Positions 1 to 8,921 of a stretch of DNA of 34,333 nucleotides are shown here, piece by piece. This DNA is from IDS-8 sp964491485 (GTDB lineage Bacteria; Pseudomonadota; Gammaproteobacteria; Steroidobacterales; Woeseiaceae). Within the stretch, counting starts at the first letter, position 1. Each line of letters opens with the position of its first letter. Position numbers and translations under genes: made by a program. Location of the stretch: the NCBI GenBank assembly GCA_964491485.1, contig CAZBGV010000028.1, forward strand, positions 1 to 34,333, read 5' to 3'. Below the pieces are notes generated by a model. That model saw nothing but the letters and a program-made list of their open reading frames with translations. It searched no databases and had not been told where the DNA came from.

Positions 1-140
1 GAAAAACGAAGGCACCCGAAAAGAACGAAGCCACGTTCGCCCGTCAGCATCGTTCCCGCACGGCACCCTCTCAAAGAAGGGCGGAGCCGCGGCCGAGGAC
101 ATCCCCCGGTCGCGGTTCCGACCCAAGCCACCAAAACCAA

Positions 141-250
141 ACGTGCGTGAACGATGCGACCGCAAAGGCTGCGGGCCACGGAACGCGAAGTGCCTTCGTT
201 CGGTCGCCCGCATGGCGGGCTCCTACTGACCACAGACGTGCGTGAACGAT
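141..250. repeat. 15-bp direct repeat pair
   Basis: The sequence ACGTGCGTGAACGAT occurs exactly at 141-155 and again at 236-250, 95 bp apart. Between the copies lies the right arm (190-200) of an 11-bp inverted repeat whose left arm is at 5-15. They could be remnants of a small mobile or palindromic element, or binding sites. No associated gene is visible, so the function is unknown. Confidence 0.5.
206..220 (-). terminator. Weak hairpin downstream of ftsB
   Basis: GCCCGC at 206-211 pairs perfectly with GCGGGC at 215-220 around a 3-base loop, about 60 bases past the ftsB stop. No T-run follows on either strand, so it is at best a weak or Rho-assisted terminator. Confidence 0.2.
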
Positions 251-279
251 CGGGGGGTGCGTCGGGGGTTCGGGAGAAG

Positions 280-570
280 TCAGTCGTCGGTGGCGGGGAC
301 GACCTGGTAGAAGGTTTCGTGGTCGCCGATCATGCCGAGGTCGGTGCGCGCGCGCTCTTCCGCGGCCTCGGTGCCCTGTTTCAGGTTCACGACTTCCGCA
401 TCGAGCGCGGCATTGCGCTCGCGCAGTTGCTCGTTCTCGGCGCGCTGCACGGCCACCGCCTGCCGCAGCGCACGGGTCTTGCGGTAGCCGTCGTCGCCGA
501 ACCAGAGCTCGACCTGCATCAGCACCGCGGCCAGTGCCAGGAACGCGATGAGCCAGCGCAGACCGGGCAC
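280..570 (-). CDS. ftsB: Cell division protein FtsB
   Basis: FtsB is the small bitopic divisome protein that forms the FtsQLB complex in the inner membrane and helps trigger septal peptidoglycan synthesis. The 96-residue product has one N-terminal membrane segment (about residues 4-22), the family-typical GYRKTRALR stretch just after it, and a heptad-like coiled coil rich in Glu/Arg/Leu (about 35-75). I chose the GTG at 570 because it places a short cytoplasmic tail before the membrane segment and lies 13 bases after the eno stop; the longer frame to 627 would run into eno. It is the last visible gene of the eno operon, its usual place. No SD sequence stands out, so expression probably depends on coupling to eno. 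Confidence 0.9.
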   Translation of the reverse strand: MPGLRWLIAFLALAAVLMQVELWFGDDGYRKTRALRQAVAVQRAENEQLRERNAALDAEVVNLKQGTEAAEERARTDLGMIGDHETFYQVVPATDD

Positions 571-583
571 GTGGCGACCCGCG

Positions 584-1870
<1,287 letters not shown>

Positions 1871-1898
1871 CGGTTCCTTTCCCTGCCCTGGGGCGGCT

Positions 1899-2741
1899 TC
1901 ATGCCAGCCCGAAATCCGCTTCCAGATAAGTGCGGGCTTTCACCCGCTCGTCGATCGCTTTCAGCACCTCGAGCAGCTCGCGCATCCGCCCGAGCGGCCA
2001 GGCGTTCGGCCCGTCGCTCAATGCGCGATCCGGGTCGGGATGCGTTTCCATGAACACGCCGGCGACGCCGGCGCCCACGGCCGCACGCGCGAGCACCGGC
2101 ACGAACTCGCGCTGTCCGCCGGAGGCGCTGCCTTTGCCGCCGGGGAGCTGCACGGAGTGGGTCGCGTCGAAAACCACCGGGCAGCCCGTGCCGCGCATGA
2201 TCGCGAGGCTGCGCATGTCCGAGACGAGGTTGTTGTAGCCGAAGCTCGCACCGCGCTCGCACACGAGGATCGCGTCGTTGCCGGTCGAGCGTGCCTTTTC
2301 GACGACATTCGCCATTTCCCATGGCGACAGGAACTGCCCTTTCTTGATGTTCACGGGACGGCCGGCGCCGGCGACGCGCAGGATGAAGTTGGTCTGGCGG
2401 CAGAGGAAAGCCGGCGTCTGCAGCACGTCGACGACCTCGGCGACCTCATCGATGGGCGTGTCCTCGTGTACGTCGGTCAACACCGGCACGCCGATGGCCT
2501 TGCGCACCTCGGCGAGCACGCTCAAACCCTCCCGCATGCCCGGCCCGCGAAAGCTCGCCTGCGAGCTGCGGTTGGCCTTGTCGAAAGACGACTTGTAGAT
2601 GAACGGAATACCGAGCGCCGCCGCCATTTCCTTCAGGGTGCCCGCGGTGTCCAGCGCGAGCTGGCGGCTTTCTACGACGCAGGTGCCGGCGATGAGGAAC
2701 AGCGGGCGGTCGGCGCCGGCCTCGAACCCGCACAAATTCAT
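1899..2741 (-). CDS. kdsA: 3-deoxy-D-manno-octulosonate 8-phosphate synthase (metal-dependent type)
   Basis: KdsA condenses arabinose 5-phosphate with phosphoenolpyruvate to give KDO 8-phosphate, the precursor of the inner-core sugar of LPS. The 280-residue length is typical. Conserved blocks include KSSFDKANRSS (50-60), DVHEDTP (90-96), CRQTNF (114-119) and NIKKGQF (131-137). The start motif reads IAGTCVVES, with Cys at 21 where metal-independent enzymes have Asn. With H195, E232 and D243 this gives the full metal-ligand set of the metal-dependent class, each offset by exactly ten residues from the Aquifex numbering I recall (C11, H185, E222, D233). The ATG overlaps the pyrG stop by four bases (ATGA), implying translational coupling. 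Confidence 0.97.
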   Translation of the reverse strand: MNLCGFEAGADRPLFLIAGTCVVESRQLALDTAGTLKEMAAALGIPFIYKSSFDKANRSSQASFRGPGMREGLSVLAEVRKAIGVPVLTDVHEDTPIDEVAEVVDVLQTPAFLCRQTNFILRVAGAGRPVNIKKGQFLSPWEMANVVEKARSTGNDAILVCERGASFGYNNLVSDMRSLAIMRGTGCPVVFDATHSVQLPGGKGSASGGQREFVPVLARAAVGAGVAGVFMETHPDPDRALSDGPNAWPLGRMRELLEVLKAIDERVKARTYLEADFGLA

Positions 2742-4384
2742 GCCTGCGCGACCTTCGGCAGTGCCCCCCGACGGTGCGCGCGCGCGGCGGTGATGAAGCC
2801 CTTGAACAGGGGATGGCCGTCGCGCGGGCTCGACGTGAATTCCGGATGGAACTGGCTGGCGACGAACCACGGATGCTCCGGCAGCTCGATCACCTCGACG
2901 AGGTCGTCGACGGAAACGCCCGAGAACCGCAGCCCCGCGTCGGCGAGCTTCTGCCGGTAGCGGTTGTTGAACTCGTAGCGGTGGCGGTGCCGTTCCGAGA
3001 TCTCGGTGGCTCCGTACATCCGGGCCGCGAGCGAGCCGCGCTCCAGGAAGACTTTCTGCGCTCCGAGGCGCATCGTGCCGCCGAGGTCGGAGTTCTCGTC
3101 ACGCTCCTCGATCTCGCCGGCGCCGGTCTGCCACTCCGTGATCAGCGCAATCACGGGATGCGGCGTGTTGCGATCGAACTCCGTGCTGCATGCACCACCG
3201 AGGCCCGCGACGTGGCGCGCGAACTCGATCACCGCGACCTGCATGCCGAGGCAGATGCCGAGATACGGCACCTTGTTCTCGCGCGCGTAGCGGACGGCCA
3301 GGATTTTGCCTTCGACGCCGCGATCGCCGAAACCGCCCGGCACGACGATGCCGTCCATGCCGCGCAGGGGACCGGTGCCGTGCTTCTCGATGTCCTGCGC
3401 CTCGATGTAGTGGATGTTGACGCGCGTGCGCGTGTGGATGCCGCCGTGCAGCAGCGCCTCCGAGAGCGAGATGTAGGAGTCCCGGAAGTCGACGTATTTC
3501 CCGACCAGCGCGATGTTCACCTCGAGATCGGGGTTCTGCTTGGCGGCCACCACCGCTTCCCATTCGCCGAGATCCGCCGGCGGCACCGTGAGCCCGAGCT
3601 GCGACACGACGATCTCGTCGAGGCCCTGGGCGTGCAGCATCCCCGGAATCTGGTAGAGATCGTCCACGTCCATCGCGGAGATGACGGCCTTCTCCCGCAC
3701 GTTGGTGAAGAGCGCGATCTTGCGCCGCTGCTCCGGCGGCAGCTCCTTCTCCGAGCGGCACACGAGAATGTCCGGCTGGATGCCGATCGAGCGCAGCTCC
3801 TTGACGGAATGCTGGGTCGGCTTGGTCTTGATCTCCTGCGAGCTGGCGATGTACGGCACCAGCGTCAGGTGCAGGTACACGACGCGGTCGTGCCCGAGCT
3901 CCACGCCCATCTGGCGAATGGCCTCGAGAAACGGCAGGGATTCGATGTCGCCGACGGTGCCGCCGATCTCCACGAGGCAGACGTCCGCGTCCCCCGCGCC
4001 GCGGCGGATGCTCTCCTTGATCTCGTCGGTGATGTGCGGGATCACCTGCACGGTCGCGCCGAGATAATCGCCGCGGCGCTCCTTCGCGATGACGCTCTCG
4101 TAGATGCGGCCGGTCGTGAAGTTGCTGTTGCGCCCGGTCGTGGTGCGCACGAAGCGCTCGTAGTGCCCGAGATCGAGGTCGGCTTCCGTCCCGTCCTCGG
4201 TGACGAAGACTTCGCCGTGCTGGAACGGGCTCATGGTGCCGGGATCCACGTTGATGTAGGGATCCAGCTTGATCATGCTGATCGTGAGGCCGCGCGATTC
4301 GAGCAGCGCACCCAGGCAAGCCGAGGTGATGCCCTTGCCGAGCGAGGACACCACGCCGCCGGTAATGAATACGTACGATGTCAT
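2738..4384 (-). CDS. pyrG: CTP synthase (glutamine-hydrolysing)
   Basis: PyrG aminates UTP to CTP using glutamine and ATP, the last step of pyrimidine nucleotide synthesis. The 548-residue product has the N-terminal amidoligase domain, opening with FITGGVVSSLGKG (6-18), and a C-terminal class-I glutaminase domain (about 290-535) with the nucleophile C378 in GICLGMQ and the H513/E515 pair in FHPEF. The ATG at 4384 gives the canonical MTSYVFITGG start; the open frame continues 16 codons upstream but that extension is not family-like. It leads the pyrG-kdsA-eno-ftsB operon, with a 222-bp gap from tilS that holds a candidate promoter. Confidence 0.98.
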   Translation of the reverse strand: MTSYVFITGGVVSSLGKGITSACLGALLESRGLTISMIKLDPYINVDPGTMSPFQHGEVFVTEDGTEADLDLGHYERFVRTTTGRNSNFTTGRIYESVIAKERRGDYLGATVQVIPHITDEIKESIRRGAGDADVCLVEIGGTVGDIESLPFLEAIRQMGVELGHDRVVYLHLTLVPYIASSQEIKTKPTQHSVKELRSIGIQPDILVCRSEKELPPEQRRKIALFTNVREKAVISAMDVDDLYQIPGMLHAQGLDEIVVSQLGLTVPPADLGEWEAVVAAKQNPDLEVNIALVGKYVDFRDSYISLSEALLHGGIHTRTRVNIHYIEAQDIEKHGTGPLRGMDGIVVPGGFGDRGVEGKILAVRYARENKVPYLGICLGMQVAVIEFARHVAGLGGACSTEFDRNTPHPVIALITEWQTGAGEIEERDENSDLGGTMRLGAQKVFLERGSLAARMYGATEISERHRHRYEFNNRYRQKLADAGLRFSGVSVDDLVEVIELPEHPWFVASQFHPEFTSSPRDGHPLFKGFITAARAHRRGALPKVAQA

Positions 4385-4501
4385 GTGAGTGCGCGCCGAA
4401 AACAAGAAAGGGCCGGAGCAGAACGACCGCAACGATCGTCACTTCCTCCGAACCCTTGCTGTTCGCGGACGTCCCGTCCCCTGAATCAAAGACGGGGTTA
4501 C

Positions 4502-4530
4502 ACGTTATCAGATCGGCCCCGGGCAGACAA
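4502..4530 (-). promoter_or_regulatory. Candidate sigma-70 promoter for pyrG operon
   Basis: On the minus strand TTGTCT (4530-4525) is followed after 17 bases by TAACGT (4507-4502), preceded by TGA as in an extended -10 element. Transcription would begin near 4495, leaving a 5' leader of about 110 bases. In that leader CCCGTC and GACGGG can pair around a short loop. The gap 4385-4606 contains no gene. The match is moderate and untested. Confidence 0.35.
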
Positions 4531-4575
4531 TGCGCAGGCGCGCGCAGCGGGCTTTCACCGCTGTTTTCCACGACG

Positions 4576-4594
4576 CGCGGCAACGATTGCCGCG
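4576..4594 (-). terminator. Hairpin just downstream of tilS
   Basis: CGCGGCAA (4576-4583) and TTGCCGCG (4587-4594) form a perfect 8-bp stem with a 3-base loop, 12 bases past the tilS stop. There is no T-tract, so if it terminates tilS transcription it is not a classical intrinsic terminator; it may instead stabilise the 3' end. Confidence 0.3.
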
Positions 4595-4606
4595 GGTCGC
4601 GCGCAT

Positions 4607-6019
4607 TCAGTCGAGCCGCGGCCGCTCGAGCCAGCGCACGGCGAAGCCCGGCGCGCTCCACGCCTCCTCGGCAATCCACAGATCGCCCACCGCGACCAGC
4701 CGCTCGCCGGCGTACAGGAGCGGCACCGCGCCGCGCCGCCACGGGACGATGCCCTGCTCCTGGAAGAGCTTCTTCAGCGCGTGCGTGTGACCGCGGTGCA
4801 GCGGGCGCAAGGTCTCGCCGCCCTCGCGAAACGCGATGGCGAGCCCCGAGGCCGCGAGCTCCGGCGCGATGCCACCGCTCTCCGCGAGCTCGAGGCGCAG
4901 GCGGCCGAGGCCGGGGCCGACCGCGACGGCTTCCCCGCCGGCCGCGATCCGCAGCGCAGCGGGGCGGGGCCTGCCCGCGGCGGGCGCCTGGACGTACACG
5001 CGCTCGCGGTAGCGCCTCACTTCGCCGCCGGGCCAGCGGACGTGCGGCCGGGCATCCGGGGCCGCGGTCGGCACTTCGCGCACGATCTGCTCGAGGCGCG
5101 CGCGCGGCGGCGGGGGCAAACCGAGGCGCTGCGCCGCGTGCCGCAGCACGTTGCGTTGCCGGGCGCCGGACAGGCGCCGCAGCGCGCCGAGATCGAGGCG
5201 CGCGGGATCGCCGCCCAGCGCGGCAAGGTCCTGCGCGGCGAGATCGCTTGCGAGCTCCGCCGCCTCGCCGAGCAGGGCGGCGCTCCGCGCGAGATTCGCC
5301 CGCGCCGCCGGCCAGCGCCGTTCGAGCGCCGGCAGGATGTCGCGCCGCAGGTAGTTGCGGTCGAAGCTCGCGTCGACGTTCGACGGATCGTCGCACCACG
5401 CGAGCCCGCGCGCGGCCGCATACGCTTCGATCTCCGCCCGCGACACCCCGAGCAGCGGCCGGAGCAGGATGCCCGCGCCGAGCGCCCGGCGCGCACCGAT
5501 GCCGGCGAGCCCGGCAGCGCCGCTGCCGCGCAGCAGGTTCAAAAGCAGCGTCTCCGACTGGTCGTCCCGGTGGTGCGCCGTGAGCACGTAGTCGCCGGGA
5601 CGCAGCAGGCGCTCGAACGCACGATAGCGGAGCTCGCGCGCCGCCGCCTCCGTGCCGCGCGGATCGCCGGCGGGCACCTCCACGCGCCGGACCACGAGCT
5701 CGACGCCGAGCCGGCCGGCCACCTCGCGGCAATGCGCCTCCCAGCGCTCCGCCTCCGCCTGCAGCCCGTGATTCACGTGAATCGCGACGACGGGCGTGCC
5801 CTGCCCGCCACGGGTGACCACGAGCGCGTGCAGCAGGACGGTGGAATCGATGCCGCCGCTGAAGCCGACCAGCCAGCGGGCGGGGGCCGGCTCGCGCGCC
5901 AGCCGCGAGAGCTGCTCGTCCAGCGCCTGCTCGATCAACGCCCCGCTCCGGGAGGCGGCGGCACGCTCAGCGGCGCGACGACAACGCGCGGGGGCATGGC
6001 ATGAAACTTGCTGGTGCAC
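4607..6019 (-). CDS. tilS: tRNA(Ile)-lysidine synthase
   Basis: TilS attaches lysine to C34 of the tRNA-Ile CAU anticodon using ATP, so that it reads AUA codons; it is normally essential. The product shows the N-type ATP-pyrophosphatase loop FSGGIDSTVLLHA (residues 53-65). It also has HHRDDQSETLLLNLLRGSG, which holds the family's DDQxET(x)LL motif, and the C-terminal substrate-binding domain with ETLRP and HALKKLFQEQGIVPWRR. The GTG at 6019 (470 residues) has GGAGGAG seven bases upstream. A TTG at 5938 gives a more usual 443 residues and also has GGAG at seven bases, so the start is uncertain. In relatives tilS lies next to accA; here three plus-strand genes separate them. Confidence 0.93.
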   Translation of the reverse strand: MHQQVSCHAPARCRRAAERAAASRSGALIEQALDEQLSRLAREPAPARWLVGFSGGIDSTVLLHALVVTRGGQGTPVVAIHVNHGLQAEAERWEAHCREVAGRLGVELVVRRVEVPAGDPRGTEAAARELRYRAFERLLRPGDYVLTAHHRDDQSETLLLNLLRGSGAAGLAGIGARRALGAGILLRPLLGVSRAEIEAYAAARGLAWCDDPSNVDASFDRNYLRRDILPALERRWPAARANLARSAALLGEAAELASDLAAQDLAALGGDPARLDLGALRRLSGARQRNVLRHAAQRLGLPPPPRARLEQIVREVPTAAPDARPHVRWPGGEVRRYRERVYVQAPAAGRPRPAALRIAAGGEAVAVGPGLGRLRLELAESGGIAPELAASGLAIAFREGGETLRPLHRGHTHALKKLFQEQGIVPWRRGAVPLLYAGERLVAVGDLWIAEEAWSAPGFAVRWLERPRLD

Positions 6020-6070
6020 TCATCGGCTCCTCCATCGGCTCCGCCGGGTTCACGCTGACAAGGTTCGCAC

Positions 6071-7606
6071 ATGAAAAAGACTGCATCCCAGCCGTTCTGG
6101 CTGCCCGAGCGCGACGCCGGTGCCTGGCCGGCCCTGGACGGCGATTTCGAGACCGACATCGCCATCGTGGGCGGCGGCATCGTCGGCCTCACCACCGCCT
6201 GCCTGCTGCTCGCCAAGGGGCGCAAGGTCGCGGTATTCGAAGCGCGCCGCATCGGGCGGCAGGCGACCGGCCGCTCGACGGCCAAGGTCACCTCGCAGCA
6301 CGGCGCGCGCTACCGCCGCCTGATCGACAGTATCGGCAAGACGAGCGCGCGCCGCTACGCTTCCGCCAACGAGCGCGCGATCGGCCGTATTCGCAAGCTC
6401 TGCGAAGCGTTCGAGCTCGAGTGCGGGCTCGAGGCGCTGCCCGCGTACGTATTCGCGCAAACGGACGAGGAAGCAGAGAGCCTCGCAGACGAGGCGGAAG
6501 CCGCGGCGGAGCTCGCGCTGCCCGCCGATTTCGTGACCGACCTCGAGCTGCCGTTCCCGGTGACCGGAGCGGTCCGCTTCACCGACCAGGCGCAGCTCGA
6601 CCCGTGGCGATATCTCGCCGGGCTTGCGGCCGCGGTTGCCGACGGCGGCGACCTGTTCGAGGCGACGCGGGTCGACGCGATCGAGCACGGCGAGCGCTGC
6701 CGGCTCACGGCCGGCGGGCACGAGATCGTCGCCGAGCAGGTCGTGGTCGCGACCCAGATGCCGGTGACCGGCGAGGGATCCTATTTCGCCAAGAACGTGC
6801 CACTGGCCCACCCGCTGGCGGCGGCACCCCTGCCGGACGGCATCCGCGTCGACGGCATGTACCTCGGCAGCGGCGCTCCGACCCGCTCGTTCCGCACGGC
6901 GGAGCGCGACGGGCGGCGCTTCCTGGTCGCGGCGGGCGGAGAGTTCAGCCCCGGGAACCCGGAAGAGCAGGCGGAGAGCGTCGACGGCCTGCTGCGCTTC
7001 CTCGAGGAAGCCTTCGGCATCGCCGAGCCCTCGCACCTGTGGATCAACGAGGATTTCCGGCCGACGGACGGCCTGCCCTTCATCGGGCCGGTCGCCTCCT
7101 CGAAACCCAACCTGCAGGTGGCCGTCGGCTTCGATGCGTGGGGCATCACGCAGGGAACCGCCGCGGCCGAGATCATCGCCGACCGGATCCTCGGCCGCGA
7201 GAACGAGGACGCGGAAGTTTTCGACGCCGCGCGGGTCCGGCCGATCGCCGGCGGGCGCGAGCTCATCTCGGAGAACCTGAAAGCAGGCGCGCGCCTCGCC
7301 CGCGATCGCCTGCTCGGCCGCAAAACCGTTGCACTCGACGACATCGCGGACGGCCAGGGCGGGATCATCGAGCACGCGGGCGAGCAGCTCGCGGTGGTGA
7401 AAATCGACGGCCGCATCGCAACGGCCGTGTCCGCGGTGTGCACGCACCGGGGCTGCATCGTCAGCTGGAATGCCGTCGATCGCACCTGGGATTGCCCGTG
7501 TCACGGCTCGCGCTTCGAGGCCGACGGGCGCGTGCTGTACGGGCCCGCCGTCGCGCCGCTCGAGCCGGCCGCGATCGAGCCCGTCGCGGCGGAGGCGGAA
7601 GCCTAG
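6071..7606 (+). CDS. FAD-dependent oxidoreductase fused to C-terminal Rieske [2Fe-2S] domain (YhfW-like)
   Basis: The 511-residue protein combines a DAO-type flavin domain with a Rieske domain. The FAD fold opens with DIAIVGGGIVGL (29-40), the ADP-binding glycine motif. A C-terminal FAD region carries AWGITQGTAAAEIIADRIL. The Rieske cluster ligands are C457/H459 in CTHRGC and C475/H478 in CPCHGS. The extra C462 and C477 match the disulphide pair of bc1-type Rieske proteins, suggesting a fairly high-potential cluster. Its architecture matches Bacillus YhfW, whose substrate is not established to my knowledge. There is no signal peptide, so it is probably cytoplasmic. It is first in a plus-strand trio and divergent from tilS with only 51 bases between; AAGG lies about eight bases before the ATG. 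I saw no convincing promoter. Confidence 0.88.
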   Translation: MKKTASQPFWLPERDAGAWPALDGDFETDIAIVGGGIVGLTTACLLLAKGRKVAVFEARRIGRQATGRSTAKVTSQHGARYRRLIDSIGKTSARRYASANERAIGRIRKLCEAFELECGLEALPAYVFAQTDEEAESLADEAEAAAELALPADFVTDLELPFPVTGAVRFTDQAQLDPWRYLAGLAAAVADGGDLFEATRVDAIEHGERCRLTAGGHEIVAEQVVVATQMPVTGEGSYFAKNVPLAHPLAAAPLPDGIRVDGMYLGSGAPTRSFRTAERDGRRFLVAAGGEFSPGNPEEQAESVDGLLRFLEEAFGIAEPSHLWINEDFRPTDGLPFIGPVASSKPNLQVAVGFDAWGITQGTAAAEIIADRILGRENEDAEVFDAARVRPIAGGRELISENLKAGARLARDRLLGRKTVALDDIADGQGGIIEHAGEQLAVVKIDGRIATAVSAVCTHRGCIVSWNAVDRTWDCPCHGSRFEADGRVLYGPAVAPLEPAAIEPVAAEAEA

Positions 7607-7631
7607 TGCCCCGAAGCACGGGGGGCGGGCG

Positions 7632-8921
7632 GTGAGGCTGCTCGTCACCGGCGCGACGGGAATGATCGGCGCCGCGACCTGCGCGCGGGCGCTGCAGTCC
7701 GGGCACCGGGTGGTCGCCGTCGTACGGCCGGGCCGCGGCCTGCGGCCCATGGGCGTGGAGCGGGTGGTCGAGGCCGATCTCGCCCGGGTGACCGACAGCG
7801 CGTTCTGGGCGGCCCCGCTCGCCGGTGTCGATGCCGTCGTGAATTGCGCCGGCGTGCTGCAGGCCGGCGCCGGCCAGTCGCCGGAACGCGTGCACCACGA
7901 GGGCATCGCCGCGCTGTTCGCCGCCTGCCTGGAGCAGGACGTCCGGCGGGTCGTGCACCTGTCCGCGATCGGGGTCGAACGCGGCGCCGCCTCCGCGTTC
8001 TCGGCGACGAAGATCGCGGGCGACCGCGCATTGATGGCGCTCGATCTCGAGTGGGTGATCCTGAGGCCTTCCGTCGTGCTCGGGCCCGGCGCGAGCGGAG
8101 CCGGCGCGCTGCTCCGCGGTCTCGCCGCGTGGCCCGTATTGCCGCTGGTCGCGAACACCGGCGAGCTGCAGGTGGTCCAGCTCGGCGAGGTCGTGAAAAC
8201 GATCCTGTTCTTTGCCGACGCCCGCGCGCCATCCAGGGTCGCGCTCGACCTCGCGGGGCCCGAGCGCCTCGGCTTCGCGGAAGTCGTCGACAGCTACCGG
8301 CGCTGGCTCGGGTGGCCGCCGGCGCGCCGCATCGCGCTGCCGGGCTGGCTCGCGGCGCTGCTCTTTGCGCTCGGCGATGCGGCCGGCCGGCTCGGCTGGC
8401 GGCCGGCACTGCGCTCGAACGCCGCCCGCGAGATCGCGCGCGGCGCCGTCGGCGATCCCACCGCGTGGCGGCGCCTGACCGGCATCGCGCCGCGCAGGCT
8501 GGAGGCGAGCCTCACGGCGCGGCCCGCGGGCGCCCAGGAACGCCTGTTCGCGCGCCTGTTCCTGCTGAAACCCGTCGCCATCGCCGTGCTCGCGTTCTTC
8601 TGGATCGGCACGGGAGCGGTCTCGCTCGGGCCGGGCCTGGCCATCGGCGCCGAGCTGCTGCGCATCGCCGGGCTGCCCGCGCTCGCCGTGCCCGGCGTGA
8701 TCGCGGGCGCGCTGGCCGATATCGCCGTCGGCCTGGCCATCCTGTATCGTCCGTGGGCACGCGCGGCGCTTTGCGGCGCCGTGCTGCTGTCGTTCTTCTA
8801 CATGCTGACGGGAACGCTGCTCATGCCGGAGCTCTGGCGCGATCCGCTCGGCCCGATGCTGAAGATCTGGCCGATCCTCGCGCTCAACCTCGTGGCGCTC
8901 GGCATGCTCGACGAGCGTTGA
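7632..8921 (+). CDS. NAD(P)-binding atypical SDR protein with C-terminal DoxX-like membrane domain
   Basis: The first 220 or so of 429 residues form an extended/atypical short-chain dehydrogenase-type Rossmann fold, opening with LLVTGATGMIG (GxxGxxG at 7-13). The C-terminal part (about 310-429) has four hydrophobic helices resembling the DoxX-like family. The usual catalytic YxxxK appears as FSATK (F123, K127), so the catalytic Tyr is replaced by Phe and classical dehydrogenase activity is doubtful; NADP sensing or binding is possible. The GTG at 7632 starts exactly at the Rossmann strand, has a G-rich SD, and lies 25 bases after the Rieske gene; the frame extends upstream into that gene but only as a shadow. 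The next gene starts inside its stop codon. The substrate is unknown. Confidence 0.85.
   Translation: MRLLVTGATGMIGAATCARALQSGHRVVAVVRPGRGLRPMGVERVVEADLARVTDSAFWAAPLAGVDAVVNCAGVLQAGAGQSPERVHHEGIAALFAACLEQDVRRVVHLSAIGVERGAASAFSATKIAGDRALMALDLEWVILRPSVVLGPGASGAGALLRGLAAWPVLPLVANTGELQVVQLGEVVKTILFFADARAPSRVALDLAGPERLGFAEVVDSYRRWLGWPPARRIALPGWLAALLFALGDAAGRLGWRPALRSNAAREIARGAVGDPTAWRRLTGIAPRRLEASLTARPAGAQERLFARLFLLKPVAIAVLAFFWIGTGAVSLGPGLAIGAELLRIAGLPALAVPGVIAGALADIAVGLAILYRPWARAALCGAVLLSFFYMLTGTLLMPELWRDPLGPMLKIWPILALNLVALGMLDER

Larger units (their letters stand above)
1..279. other. Non-coding stretch beyond the 3' end of ftsB
   Basis: No credible gene is seen on either strand here; the open frames are short, arginine-rich and lack family features. 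In related gammaproteobacteria ispD usually follows ftsB directly, but it is not present in these 279 bases. The stretch is less uniformly GC-rich than its surroundings and holds an 11-bp inverted repeat (5-15 with 190-200), a 15-bp direct repeat (141-155 and 236-250) and a small hairpin (206-220). What lies further left cannot be seen. Confidence 0.6.

Noticed and set aside
2774..6004. A 1076-codon plus-strand open frame opposite pyrG and tilS
   Set aside because: Same reason: complementary-strand shadow, no conserved motifs.
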